The notes beneath the pieces were generated by a model. The model was not told the origin of the DNA. It searched no databases and saw only the letters and a list, made by a program, of their open reading frames with translations. This document shows, piece by piece, positions 25,859-36,772 of a stretch of DNA of 64,000 nucleotides; the first letter of the stretch is position 1, and each line of letters starts with the position of its first letter. The stretch is taken from NCBI GenBank assembly GCA_014904845.1, contig MU119208.1, forward strand, positions 1-64,000, in the 5' to 3' direction. A program made the position numbers and the translations under genes. Source of the stretch: Acephala macrosclerotiorum (lineage: Eukaryota > Ascomycota > Leotiomycetes > Helotiales > Mollisiaceae).

Positions 25859-26609
25859 GTTAGCTTTTTATACGAATTTATTGTGATTTGATTTGCTGCT
25901 TACCAAGTCACCATGGCGAAAATTCGGGCGCGACGGGCTCAACGCTGAGAACCCTCATAACAAAATGTCGATGCATTCACCACAACACAATCAATATTGC
26001 GAGAATGCAATCATAAATGATAGTATCTACTCACTGAATTTTGGGTATCCTCTTGGTAATTATGAAATAGCTGAAGTTTGTCGTTGGGGAAAGAATTAAT
26101 CCAGATACGCAAGTAACATAAGGGCCTTAAGATGCCAAACATCACCAAAACTGCATTCTCTGTTAGCATTATGCAGAAACTTGATGCATCAATAGCGCTG
26201 AAAGCGAAGTCTGATTTTACATAGACATATTTCAAATAGAAATATTTGCGGAATAATTGTATACGAGGAATGCAAAAGCAGATATAAGGACAAATTTGCA
26301 AAGCTTCATTTTTACAACACGGTGTACACAAAAATAATCCCAGACGTGCCAATCGATCGAGATCTGGCGCTGTTCACTTAACATTCTGTGGTTGGTGTGT
26401 TGGTGTTTCATGGAGGTATCGAGTACCTGCTGGAGATTCAAGGCAGCTTGGTGAGGTTCGACCTCTGGATACGACGAAGACCTCTGTTCTGGATGTGGCT
26501 ATAACCTGGAGAGGGTGGTAGGATCCGTTCTGAGGAGTGGATGTGGTGGCCTAAGGCCACCACAGGACGTGCGGCCCCCTGCCCACACGACCAACTCCTC
26601 TAATCCCAC

Positions 26610-26683
26610 CCCGAAAATGCTGGAGAATTCTGGCTTGAAAATACTAGTTCGAAAGAGCGTGGGTTCGAATCCCACAGTCATCA
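26610..26683 (+). pseudogene. tRNA-Leu 3'-half fragment (uninterrupted T-arm)
   Basis: Contains part of an anticodon-loop intron, then ACTAG, the variable arm TTCGAAAGAGC, the complete T-arm GTGGGTTCGAATCCCAC and the acceptor AGTCATC plus A. The 5' half is missing. It is the direct evidence for what the T-arm of the 25241 gene looks like without the 52-nt insert. Confidence 0.65.
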
Positions 26684-26902
26684 ATAGCCTTTTGCTCTTT
26701 TAAAGCTTTGAAAGAAGCTCTGCGATTTGAAATAATCTTGTAAAGATTTGAGCGGTTTTATTTTTTTAAACTGTGGGCATTTTGAAAAGGAGGGGCGGCT
26801 AAAACTAGGTCCTAGGGCGACGGCAAAAGCCTCAACTCGCTAGGCTTAGTCATAACTCGTACTCGTACTCGTAAAATGACTTGATGCTGGCAACAACTTT
26901 TT

Positions 26903-26993
26903 GATTCGAACCACGCACTTTCGAACCAGTATTTTCAAGCCAGAATTCTCCAGCGTTTTCCCGAAACTAGCGCCATAACCGCTCGGCCTATCC
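26903..26993 (-). pseudogene. tRNA-Leu-like pseudogene, anticodon changed to CGG
   Basis: On the minus strand: GGATAGG, the box A region GGCCGAGCGGTTATGGC, stem CTAGT with loop TTCGGG, an intron-like segment that also occurs at about 26614-26640, then ACTGG and the variable arm GTTCGAAAGTGCGTGGTTCGAA. The T-stem and acceptor 3' strand are lost. The anticodon position reads CGG rather than CAG. Not functional. Confidence 0.55.
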
Positions 26994-27327
26994 TGCAACA
27001 AAACAATAGCAAGAAGTTATTCAGAGAGTTGAAGACCAAGAGATACACTTTGCCAAGCCACAACTCGCCAAATATCTATCCATCGGCGTTCACAAGACCA
27101 AACCCGGCGCCGCTAAGCCCCTTCCAGCCACTCCAGGATGTGTCAAAATCAAGCACGAGGACGACCCTTGTGCTTCCTTCACCTTCAATCGCACCCAAGA
27201 TTATGATCTCGTGGCCTCCTTCCTCTCATCTGTTCCATTGATGCGAACCTAGATGTCTTCATTATTTCCTCCTTGAGTTCGGAGTTGTTTGCTTCTTGGA
27301 ACTCACTTTTCCAACTTCTTTCATACG

Positions 27328-29058
27328 ATGTTCAGTGCGACTAGACTTCCCTTGCTCCTCCTATGCGCCGTATCGCTGGTGCTAGGGACATTCTCCAAAG
27401 AGCAGCAGCCTCTACTTAAGTATGATAAACAAAAGCCCCTGCCAAGCAAGCCCAAGTCACCAAGCACTCTGCCAGCCTTGCTCGACGCGCTGGACGTGTT
27501 GCAAGCAGACTACTTCGAGGTCTGGCAGGGCATATGGCCGAAATCAATCGATTGGACTTCTGCTGTCATAGGGACCTATCTCTCCTCTGCGATTATCACA
27601 CTCTCATCCTCATATCCAGCCTTCCCCTCCACGAGAATTGCCGATAACACCATCAACAAATACTTCTCGAATCTCATTGGCGCATATTTTGGGCAGGATG
27701 CATTTGCTTTGCGACAAGAGGCATACGATGACATGCTATGGGTCGTGCTGGGCTGGTTGGAGACCATAAAGTTTATCGACACACACTCTACTTTACACTA
27801 TGGAACAGACGAGGACTCGCGGCTTGCAGGGCCATGGTATGGCCATCAATGGGTTCCAGCATTTGCACATAGAGCACGACTTTTCTGGGATATGGCATCC
27901 CAAGGCTGGGATACTTCTCTTTGTAACGGAGGCATGATCTGGAATCCTTATTTGGTCCCTTACAAGAACGCTATTACGAACGAACTTTATATTACGGCCT
28001 CGATTTCAATGTATCTATATTTTCCGGGCGATGATAATACTTCCCCTTTTGGAGTTGCGACACCTCCGACTCCCAAAGACATCGATAGCCCATATAGACC
28101 TCACCATCCGAAATATCTCGCAGCAGCGATCGAGGCATACAAATGGTTGGGAGATAGCAATATGACAGATGCCAAAGGGCTGTATGTTGATGGCTACCAC
28201 ATCTCTGGTTGGTCGAGAGAAAGGCCGAAGAATAGCTCGAATACTCGATGCGATGCTCGTAATGAGATGGTCTATACATATAACCAAGGCGTCTTGCTGT
28301 CAGGTCAGCGTGGTTTGTACGAAGCTACTGGCGCTCGATCATATCTGGAAGACGGCCACCAACTTGTCTCAGACGTCATTGCCGCCACTGGTTGGGACCT
28401 GAAGAAAGGGAAAGCTCTTGACGAGGATGAGTCTGACAAGCCAAGACACAGACTTGGCAAATGGCGAGGACTTGGTCGCTCTGGTGTCATGGAAGAAGCT
28501 TGTGATGCTGAAGGATACTGCTCCCAGGACGGACAAACATTCAAAGGCATCTTCTTCCACCATCTCACGCTGTTCTGCGAGCGATTACCAGATCATCTTG
28601 TACTTCCTGGAGAACTATTTCTTAGTAAAGGCGTTGAAGACATACCCGGAGGTCCACAAGAGGTTCGGATATGGCATGATAAGAACTGTGCTCGATATGG
28701 CCCATGGATCAAGCACAATGCCAAAGCTGCTCTCTCGACCATCGACACGGAAGGCAAATTTGGCATGTGGTGGGGTGCTCCACCTCATTCGACAGCTGAC
28801 CCCGATGCTGAAGTCGATCTGCCTCAAGAAGCAGTTGACTACCGAAATCAAGGCGTGCCACAAGAGTGGAAGAACAAAAGGAGGTATTCACAAAGAACAT
28901 ATGAGGACTATTCACACGAGGATGACGCACATGATGATAATGAAGGAAAGATCAGAATTCGTGATCTCAATGATAGAGGCAGAGGGCGTACGGTAGAGAC
29001 ACAAGGCGGTGGCATTAGCGTGCTGAGAGCCATGTGGGAGCTTGTAGATACCAGATGA
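27328..29058 (+). CDS. Glycoside hydrolase family 76 (alpha-1,6-mannanase-like), secreted
   Basis: One exon, 576 residues from the Met at 27328. An in-frame Met 13 codons upstream exists, but the chosen start gives a clean signal peptide (FSATRLPLLLLCAVSLVLG). GH76 landmarks are in order: AYDDMLWVVLGWLETIKFID with the paired Asp expected for catalysis, then LCNGGMIWN, then LVPYKNAITNELYITASISM, MVYTYNQGVLLSGQRGLYEA, and DGQTFKGIFFHHLTLFC. Fungal GH76 proteins act outside the plasma membrane on alpha-1,6-mannose linkages, for example in linking GPI proteins to wall glucan or degrading mannan. The C-terminus is charged (HEDDAHDDNEGK) with no GPI-like hydrophobic tail, so it is probably soluble. 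Which of these roles it has is not decided by sequence. No introns or lesions. Confidence 0.85.
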   Translation: MFSATRLPLLLLCAVSLVLGTFSKEQQPLLKYDKQKPLPSKPKSPSTLPALLDALDVLQADYFEVWQGIWPKSIDWTSAVIGTYLSSAIITLSSSYPAFPSTRIADNTINKYFSNLIGAYFGQDAFALRQEAYDDMLWVVLGWLETIKFIDTHSTLHYGTDEDSRLAGPWYGHQWVPAFAHRARLFWDMASQGWDTSLCNGGMIWNPYLVPYKNAITNELYITASISMYLYFPGDDNTSPFGVATPPTPKDIDSPYRPHHPKYLAAAIEAYKWLGDSNMTDAKGLYVDGYHISGWSRERPKNSSNTRCDARNEMVYTYNQGVLLSGQRGLYEATGARSYLEDGHQLVSDVIAATGWDLKKGKALDEDESDKPRHRLGKWRGLGRSGVMEEACDAEGYCSQDGQTFKGIFFHHLTLFCERLPDHLVLPGELFLSKGVEDIPGGPQEVRIWHDKNCARYGPWIKHNAKAALSTIDTEGKFGMWWGAPPHSTADPDAEVDLPQEAVDYRNQGVPQEWKNKRRYSQRTYEDYSHEDDAHDDNEGKIRIRDLNDRGRGRTVETQGGGISVLRAMWELVDTR

Positions 29059-29811
29059 GCAGGTGCTAGGCACGGTCTGCTAGGGATGCATATGCTCGTT
29101 TCGGAGCTTTTGGGGGCATTGTACATCTGGCCCACATCATCTGCGATGGATTGGTGCATTGGTTTACTCTGGGCGCTTTTGGCATTTCGTAGATCTTGGA
29201 GCAATTCAGATATCCATGACATGATATTGAGTTTCGTCTTCATCTTGCGAGCACTGTCTTATGGAATATAATGCCACAACCTTACCTAGGAACATTGGAA
29301 GAAAAAAGTGCAAACTTACAAGTAGAGGTAAGTCCCCGTCTTTATCTCAATTGAATATTCTGGCCAACGAAAGAAGATGATGCTCCATTCCTATTCTTCA
29401 AATACTCTAATTCCAAGCTACTACTTTTGAGAAAGAAAAGTCATCTGGCAATCCGGGACACTCAAAAGAAATTTGCCTCTTCAACTTTACATCTTACTCT
29501 TTTTCTCGACATCTCAACCTTTCCGGCACCTTGGCTCAAGTTCAACCTCTTTTGATTCCAGTTCACGGCTCTTCCCCACAAAAACCCCCGGGGTAACGAG
29601 GAACTTTCAAACTCTTACCCCTTCAACATTGGAGCTCAGCCTTACGAATCTGCTTCGCCAACCCGCGCTAGTGCAAGCGGTTTGGGCATAAAAGGTAATC
29701 AATCTTCCCTCCACCTTCTCTTCTTTACGACTCCTACAACCTTCCTCGACCTCGACCCTCCTTTCCACCGCAATCCGTTCTCCCTGTCAATACTGGACGT
29801 TCGCAAATACA
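29059..29811. promoter_or_regulatory. Intergenic; presumed promoter and leader of the BTB gene
   Basis: CT-rich stretches between 29460 and 29810 (e.g. CTTCTCTTCTT) precede the start codon, as is common upstream of fungal transcription starts. No gene seen. Confidence 0.35.
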
Positions 29812-30954
29812 ATGGCGCAGCCACAAGCCAAGAAACAGAAGACGGACAATGTGAGCTCCGCTAGATCTGCCATTGTATTCGAGTCTCAGGGTCTCAAGGC
29901 CGATGTTTGCTTGAAGATCTTTGATCAAGAATTCCATGTCAACTCTATGGTCATGAAAGTTCACTGCGGCTTTTTTCGAACATTCCTGGAACCCTCTGGT
30001 GGGATCATGCCATTTTCAACTTCGGCTGCCTTCACGAGCCAATGGTTCACTGCACTTGATGATTTCGACGATGAATGCTCTTGCTACATGAGCTGGTTGC
30101 TCTCTGCAGATCACAAGGTAAGCATTCCAAGTGTATCCTGGTCATGTCGATACTGACCTTGACATCTCTAGTTCGAGACAATGGATCTCACTCACTATAT
30201 CGGGAAATCTGCACACCAAGTCAAAGTCTTCGAGAAATTCCTCTGTGCTCTATTTGACCGTCGTTACGAAATTGAAACTGCTCGTGAGCTTGACACCCTC
30301 GCCGACTTGGAACGCTACTACATTGCCGTTCCAGCCGTGTCAACCTCACTCTACTCGGCTTTAATGCAATCTCCCAAGTTCTACACACATATTCTCAGAA
30401 GTCCTGAAACCGTTATAAGAGCTGCAATCAGCTTGAAAAACGAGATTCTGCTCAGAGACAACCTCAATCTCTCTCTTGGACCCTGGTCAGCACCTGTATT
30501 CCATTACTTCGATGGTTCGCAGGAAAGGATGCTAGCAAATACTGCTTACGGAATCGTATGTAGTAAGATTATGCAAGCTGAGATGGCGGTTTTAAACGCC
30601 GTTACAGCGAAGGAGGCAAAAAGCAGCGCTGCTACTACCAGATATTCCACAACCGCAGCTGCCGAGTCGACGAGTGCCAAAAAACTTGGTATCATCGCTT
30701 TTGCCAGTCAGACAAAATCTTCGACATCGCCCAAATTGCTGCTCCCAAAGTATTACCGCGTTTGCTCGGCGCACAATTTCGATCCAATTACAGTTGGCAC
30801 AACTATCGAAGCCGCACTGGTACCCGTTCTGGAGAACAACCTGACATTGGCCCCTAGTGCTGTCGCTGGGCAGAGAGAGTTCGCAGATTACTTTCTTTGC
30901 CTCAATGCGAACGACTTTCAACTGCCCTGGGATGCAACTCAGAACAACTTCTAA
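29812..30954 (+). CDS. BTB/POZ-like domain protein, intact copy
   Basis: Exons 29812-30117 and 30172-30954, with a 54-nt intron (GTAAGC...CTAG); 362 residues. After a basic start (MAQPQAKKQKTD), the segment ADVCLKIFDQEFHVNSMVMKV then GFFRTFLEPS matches the BTB opening D-x-x-L-x-x-x-x-x-x-F-x-V-H-x-x-L...S-x-x-F. Later come DLTHYIGKSAHQVKVFEKFLCALFD and the helical ELDTLADLERYYIAVPAVS. This pattern is typical of the large fungal BTB families of unknown partner, possibly ubiquitin-ligase adaptors. A closely related but broken copy lies tail to tail at 31921-33151. No DNA-binding or Kelch region is visible. Confidence 0.75.
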
Positions 30955-31920
30955 TTAACTGAGTTGGATTCCAATTATTATCGTCTTCATACTGTCTGTG
31001 CTCCCACAAGTTTTGGGCCCGTCTCAGGCTAACTCAGATCACAGTTTCGTATCAACTCAAAATTATTTATCGCCCATCTTCGACGGCTCCTCGTGCAGAA
31101 GCGTTTGTCTTCTTTCCAAACTAGGAAACCTTCATAACATGATGGCTTCGCGATTATTCCAGTATCATCAGCATTGGAGCAGCACGACTCTGGACGTCCC
31201 GGCGAGGGTGTCCGTCGTGGCCAATCCGGTCTTCGGGTTTGCGCTGCTTCCAGCGGTCTCATAGATGGCGCCTCTTCTTCGCGCTGCATTCTAAGCAAAT
31301 CAAAGCATTCAATGAATTCGCTTTCCCCTTATGATCCTGTACCCGCGTGTTGATATTGCTCTTGTACGTGATTCTGGAGGCTCGCTAAAATTAAGGGGCT
31401 CGCTTGAGCCTGGCGTCGGGGTAGGATCACCAGCAAAACGAGTGGATTAGCCAGCTCCTTCTTTAATGTCTCACAATCCTGTCGGACCATTGAGGGAGAG
31501 CAAGTAATAGTATTACTAAATAGTTGCGGACTTTCACTTTCACTTTCGTTGGGTTCACTCATTGGGAAGACACAACATTGAATAGGATAGAAAAGCAAGA
31601 GGCATCGCAATGCATTATTACTATGAGGTGGAGAAGTGACAGAGCTGCCGATCTACAATTGAGACGGAGTGTCTTCGAGTAGTTGGCTCGCCTGCCCCAT
31701 ATTCTCTCTCTATGCTCGAATTTTTCTCCGTATATTGACGAAATAGACTGCCTCTCTAATGTCCCAGCATTCCTGGTACAATTCGATGATGTTGCTCACT
31801 GCAGCCGTGAGTAGACTTCCCTTCAAGAGATCATCCTATCAAACACCCAGCAGTAGTATAGGAACCGCCGTTGAAGTTATTTTGGAAGAACAGTCTTTCC
31901 CTGATGGTACGTACTGGTAC
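30955..31920. other. Spacer between convergent BTB genes
   Basis: About 965 bases holding both 3' regions. A minus-strand 89-codon frame (31029-31298) has no recognisable motif and I do not call it. Confidence 0.4.
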
Positions 31921-33151
31921 CTACCAATCAACCTCACCGAGATCCCAGGGAAGGCTCTCATCGTTAACGGAAAAGCAAAGAAAGTGGTCCACAAAATTGC
32001 CTTTATCCGGCTTTGCTGTCTTATCGAGAATAAGATCACTTCTCAGGAATGGAATCAATTTGTTGAGCAGGTATGTATGGCCCTCGGGGATGTGGCCCTT
32101 CACATAACTTCTCAAGGAATCCGAGGTCACTCGCAGCAGCTTCGGTACCATAACGTTTCCCTGTTTATCCGCACAGTCGCTAGCTCTACTGAAGAATAGA
32201 CTAACCGCGCTGTAGCCAGACTGTCTGTGTATGCAGGACCACTCTCAGGGTGGTTTGCAGCAAGCTGAAGCAATTGCGAGTACAGAGTGTTGTAATCACC
32301 AGCAATCTTGGCATAAGCTGCATCAGCCATTCGATAGAGGTCAGGAGCCCAATCTCGAAGTTGCTTGTATCGGGGCTTGGACCAAGGGCCAAGGCTTAGA
32401 ATGAAGCATTCTCGGAAGAGAGTCCTGTGTCTCAACTTGAAGGCTGAGATGAGCAGAGCAGCAGGGTCGGAACCAATAGTTGCGAGTAATCCGGGGCTGT
32501 TGAAGAAGATTCCATTGACGCTGTTGGACAGAGCCGTAAGAGCACGGTAGTAGTCTGCCTGAGTCGTCATCGCATTCAACTGAGCGGCATTGGTAATTTG
32601 GTATTCGCGGCTGAACAGAACACACAGTAGCTAATGGAACGAAATTTTCTCTCGCTCTTTGTCCTTGAATCCGGAAACATCAGAGCCGCGAGCCGACAGA
32701 TCGGAGGTGAGGTGCCAAGTACCATCTTCGTCGACTTTCGTATGCCAGTCGCTCTTGAATAGTGAGGAGGTCGAAGTTGGTGTGACACCATCAGACGGCT
32801 CGAGGTACGTCTAAGCATAATCACTGAATCAGAATGGGGGCTTTCAAGTATCTGAAAAGTCCTAGAATTAATGGGACAATAGGCGCTCGAAACGAAGCAC
32901 ATTGGTAGAGTGGCAAAGGAGAGTCAGAGAAAAGAGGCTCGCTCACCTGGAAGAACTCCGATCCGACCTTGAGAACAGCCGAGTACATGTGATACTCCTG
33001 ATCGAAGACGAATAGCCGAACGTCGGGTTTAGCCTTGCGCAAGGTGAAGGTGATGGGTTCTGCTCAACTAATTAGCTAGGTGCGCGCGCAAGATATTAAT
33101 GAAACGCATACCTTGGGTCATCTTGAGTTTCTTAACTTGGGGCTGCGCCAT
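31921..33151 (-). pseudogene. BTB/POZ-like paralog, inactivated
   Basis: Exons by eye, minus strand: 33151-33112, 33059-32947 and 32810-31921. It starts MAQPQVKKLKMTQ, nearly the same as the intact gene. The BTB opening is DVRLFVFDQEYHMYSAVLKV then SEFFQ. Two lesions are seen. An in-frame TAG at 32631-32633 replaces the residue equivalent to K in FEKFLC of the partner. A frame change between about 32155 and 32200 separates the helical part (LNAMTTQADYYRALTALSNS) from the C-terminal part (KLLRVTSDSL ... DHFLCFSVNDESLPWDL). That C-terminal part matches DYFLCLNANDFQLPWDA of the intact gene. Total exon length is not a multiple of three. The gene may survive as a truncated BTB-only protein; otherwise it is dead. 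Confidence 0.65.
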
Positions 33152-34114
33152 CTTGATGAACGCAGTCTGCTTCCAGTAACAGATTGAGTGTTGAAGACGC
33201 GACCAAATGATCGAGTGGTTAAGGTGCGTTGTGGAAAGGGAGGTTGTAATTGACGTATTGAAAGATTATGGAGGACCGAAGGTTGGAAAAAGAGGAGGTA
33301 TAGGTCTAGCGCAGGTAGACCTTTCCTCTTTGCGAGATGGCGGGTGAGTGAGAAGGTGCTTGTCTGGTTGAAATTGAGTGGTAGAGTGAGATAAAAATTC
33401 ACCACTGAAAGGAGTATCGAAGCAGCTTTCGAAAGTCTGTTAGAAGCGTATTTTTGATGGCAGGCAAAAAGGCGAGCTATTGATTGATTTCTACAAAGGC
33501 TCGAAATCAGAGTTTTATCCTTAGCGCCATCACGTGCCAGAATGCCATTTTAACAAAGCCCTAGTTCGAAGTTGCGACTTTTCAGATTGAGATGTACTCT
33601 CATAATGTGGGACAATCTGAAAGCGATCTGTTTTGACCGAAGACTAAATGTGGCACAGAAAAGAAGCCCCTAGAGATTCAAAGTTGAATAAGTCAGTTAG
33701 TATTACGTGATACACGAGTGACTTTAAGTCTTATCTATTACCCCAAGTGCTTTATGTCCCATTTTGGTAGAGCACTTCTAAACTTTCCCAATAGGTTTGC
33801 AAAGTTTCATGTACTGAGCGAGCCATCAGCAACAGGTCTCAACCAGCCCGAAGTCGGGAGAAAGAATGTCAACTCATCCTCAACGATTGTCCTATAGCCT
33901 TCATTAAAACTAGGCTTTGGAAGGTAAGCCTCGTTTCTTAACTTTCAATTCTGTACATTTCATTGTAGGCAGGAGACTCCAAAGTTTTCACTGGTTTGCC
34001 TGACATGAGAAGATGTCTGCAGGTGGATCCGCGAAGCACTTCAAAACCTCAAATGCATGCTATGGAAGAGCTGGAGGCACTTTCATTTCATTTTGCGTTC
34101 AGCAGCTTAGTAAC
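33152..34114. other. Intergenic, no gene seen
   Basis: Presumed promoter of the minus-strand BTB copy on the left and 3' region of the aldehyde dehydrogenase on the right. No supported frame. Confidence 0.4.
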
Positions 34115-35609
34115 TTAATCCTTGAAAGTCACAGTCTTCGTTCGAACCCATTCGTCGAGGCCAGAGGCTCCGAAGCGGCCGTAGCCACTTGCTTTCATAC
34201 CTATCGATAGTCAGCATCACTACCTCCAAAGATTCAATTACAACAGAAATATACTTACCACCATGCGGCAACGCTGTCTCATCATGTACTGTCATCCCAT
34301 TGATATGCACAGCTCCACTCTCAATCTCCCTCGCCATCCTCAATGCTCTTCCGAGATCCTTCGTGAAAATAGCCGAACTCAGTCCGTAGTCGGTGTCGTT
34401 GGCTAAGTCGAGTGCTTCCTGCTCTGTCTTGACCACCATCAAGCTAACCGTGGGTCCGAAACTCTCAGTGTAGTAAAGATCCATGTCCTTCTTCACACCC
34501 TTCACAATAACCGGCATCATCTTCGCCCCTTCTCCATTCTCATGATCCCCGTGAACAACAGTAGCGCCCTTCCCAACCGCATCCTTCAGCAATCTCTGAT
34601 TCTTGCTCACACCCGCGGCATTTATCAATACTGGTACTTCCCCTCCCTCAGGCGCAAACCCCTTGACAGCCTTCTTAAACTCCTCTTCAAATTTCTCCAC
34701 CACACTCTCATGAACGATAACACGCTCCGTACTCATGCAAATCTGCCCCGCATGCAAGAACGCACCAACAACGCACTCGTTCGCAGCCAACTCCAAATCA
34801 GCATCCTCGCACACAATCGCTGGTGCCTTTCCACCCAACTCTAGCAAAACAGGTTTCAAATTCCTCCCCGCAAGCTCAGCGATAATCTTCCCCACCACAG
34901 TTGAACCTGTGAAGTTCACCTTCTTGATAATCGGCGACTCAATGAGGTATTTCGTAACAGCAGCAGCATCGCTCGGTTGATGCGCAATCAAATTCAACAC
35001 CCCGTCAGGTAAGCCAGCATCATGCAGCGCCTGCACGATTCCTTGGCTACACATGGGACTAAATTCCGGTGCTTTCAAGATCACTGTGTTGCCTGCTGCG
35101 AGAGGATAGATGATTGCTCGCACTCCTAGGATGTAAGGAGCGTTCCATGGAGCGATCGCGAGGATAGTTCCATATGGCTCTTTGTAAATCAGCGCTGAGA
35201 CGCCTTCTTTACTCGTCTGGGGAATGGACCCAGTGATTGAAGATAGCCGACCAGCGACATCGCGGAGGATTTCAGGCGCGAGCATCAAGTTGAAATCAGC
35301 CCAGGAAGGGGCGGCGCCGGTTTCGTTGATCATGTGTTTTTTGAGCTCTGGAAGGCGAGAGGTCATTAGGTCAGCGGCTTTGAGGAAGATGTCGCGTTTT
35401 TGGTTGGGAGGGAGCCGCTTCCATGCTGGGTAGGCTTTGTGGGCGGATTGGATGGCCTTTTCGGTATCCTCGATGGATGCAGAGCTAAAGTGATGTAGTA
35501 GGTCTCCTGTCGCGGGGGCATGGACGGGGAAGGAGGCCTTGGTTTCGTGAGGTTTGTTGTTGATGATGAGAGGGTGAGTTTTGGTTGAAGAGTTGTTTGT
35601 GGTAGCCAT
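34115..35609 (-). CDS. NAD(P)-dependent aldehyde dehydrogenase (salicylaldehyde/vanillin dehydrogenase-like)
   Basis: Exons, minus strand: 35609-34259 and 34200-34115, with a 58-nt intron (GTAAGT...GATAG); 478 residues. Family landmarks are in order: AIAPWNAPYILGVRAIIYPL, KAPEFSP, NFTGSTVVGK (cofactor-binding G-S-T), LELGGKAP with the general-base Glu, and GQICMSTERV with the catalytic Cys. These are followed by ESFGPTVSLM and the end ALPHGGMKASGYGRFG. These enzymes oxidise aldehydes, often aromatic, to acids in the cytosol. An open frame continues through the intron, giving a different C-terminus if unspliced, but the spliced end matches the family and is preferred. An alternative upstream Met in the same frame (35750) gives an atypical N-terminal extension. 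Confidence 0.9.
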
Positions 35610-36772
35610 CCTAATGGTTCTTTGTGTGGTTGAAGTGAAATGAATAAAATAGGAGGAAAAAGATGAGTTGAAGGACGGATCGAGGGGCAAACTGGTTTCA
35701 AGACGAGTCCTGATATCACAACTTCTCTTTTGACACAACGAAGAATGCAATATTATTCAAGCCGACCGAACATTGGTAAGAGAAGACAAATATCTTCAAG
35801 AGACGACGTCAACAACATCCACTTTCCGGGTTTTCTTTTATGCGTGAATGTGGTCCCGATCTTGGGCAGAACCCCTGTGGCAGCGGGGTACAACCCCGCA
35901 CTACAGCGCGCAACGGCGTCGGAAAAACCCCAATCGCATCGCAGCAAACAACCACAGTCCGATGACAACTCTTTTACTAAAAAGCCGAAAATGGAGATAT
36001 AAATACTCCCAAAACACCAACAGAACAATGAAACCGAAGCAGAAACAGAATGATCACTGGATCCAGGAACATTAGCGCACAAGGCCCGATCCGACATCCT
36101 CAGCCGCACCCGCACCCTGCAATAACCAAAAGTCAGAAAACCCCCAATACGCTCGGCATCCCGAGTCTTCCGCTCGAAATATTCTCCCTTGTCAGCAGTC
36201 CCAAGTACCGACTCCGGGTCGCAGTCTGCAACCTGGAACACTAGGTAGACCTATCCAGTTCCGAGATACGAGACAAGAGGCGGTGTATATAGTGGCGTAT
36301 ACTTCCATGCTGTTACACGACAGATGGCGGGATTGATCGGTTCGCGTGATTTGAAATGTATATTTAGCCAACGTGTCTTATCTAGGCGATGACACATGGT
36401 AACGTGGAAGAACTAAAATTGCAGAGGGAGGAAGAATTTAGGAGGGAAAACGTAGGGATAGCGTGCTATATAGGGTGTAGGACATAGATGCCCGTTGGCT
36501 CAGCTTACTGCTTCTGTGGAGCTTCTACGAGGCGTTCTGAATCGAAAATTGTTTTCAAGGGTTATAAGTGGTTGGAACATGAAAAGTAAAAAGAGACTTG
36601 GGGTTCCATGTAGCGACATTATTCAGAATGAGGAGTATTTGGATTTCTTGACTTGCGAAGCGACATCGTTTTGTTGCCTAAGGAGACTCTCCTCGTATTC
36701 ACCCAAAGATCCAATTAGGAAGCCTCAACTTCGTCAAGTCTCAATCTCTTCAACCCCTCACTTTCTTATCTC
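35610..36772. other. Intergenic, no supported gene
   Basis: A minus-strand 162-codon frame (35753-36241) and overlapping plus frames show no family resemblance. A plus-strand segment near 36150 (SLPLEIFSLVSSPKYRLR) faintly resembles an F-box opening, too weak to call. Confidence 0.35.

Larger units (their letters stand above)
24950..25990 (+). repeat. Degenerate dispersed repeat, three copies
   Basis: Three diverged copies share two landmarks: GCGAGAAYYCGGAYGCTC (24958, 25507; in the third, GCGAAAATTCGGGCGCG at 25916), and AATCCT..A..AATATCGATRCG (about 25105, 25640; third copy CCTCATAACAAAATGTCGATGC near 25950). The third is shortened. The copies flank the tRNA-Leu gene and its fragments, so they may belong to one tRNA-associated repeat family. 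Alignment by eye only. Confidence 0.45.
25420..27327. other. Gene-free repeat region with tRNA fragments
   Basis: No protein gene is recognisable. It holds two copies of the dispersed repeat, three tRNA-Leu fragments, a C9/T8 run near 25420, and a 10-bp-stem hairpin (GTGGTGGCCT-A-AGGCCACCAC) near 26541-26561. The last few hundred bases are the presumed promoter of the GH76 gene. Confidence 0.5.

Noticed and set aside
26499..26703. Open frames on both strands with GFEPTLFRT-type sequence
   Set aside because: Translation of tRNA-Leu-derived DNA, a frequent source of false proteins.
31759..32199. 146-codon plus-strand frame
   Set aside because: Antisense to the BTB pseudogene C-terminal region, which explains its openness.
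34107..35750. 547-residue unspliced version of the aldehyde dehydrogenase
   Set aside because: Its N-terminal extension and last 50 residues do not fit the family; splicing a GT-AG intron restores the conserved end.
35753..36241. 162-codon minus-strand frame
   Set aside because: No domain, no signal peptide pattern, and low-complexity frames on the other strand; no support.
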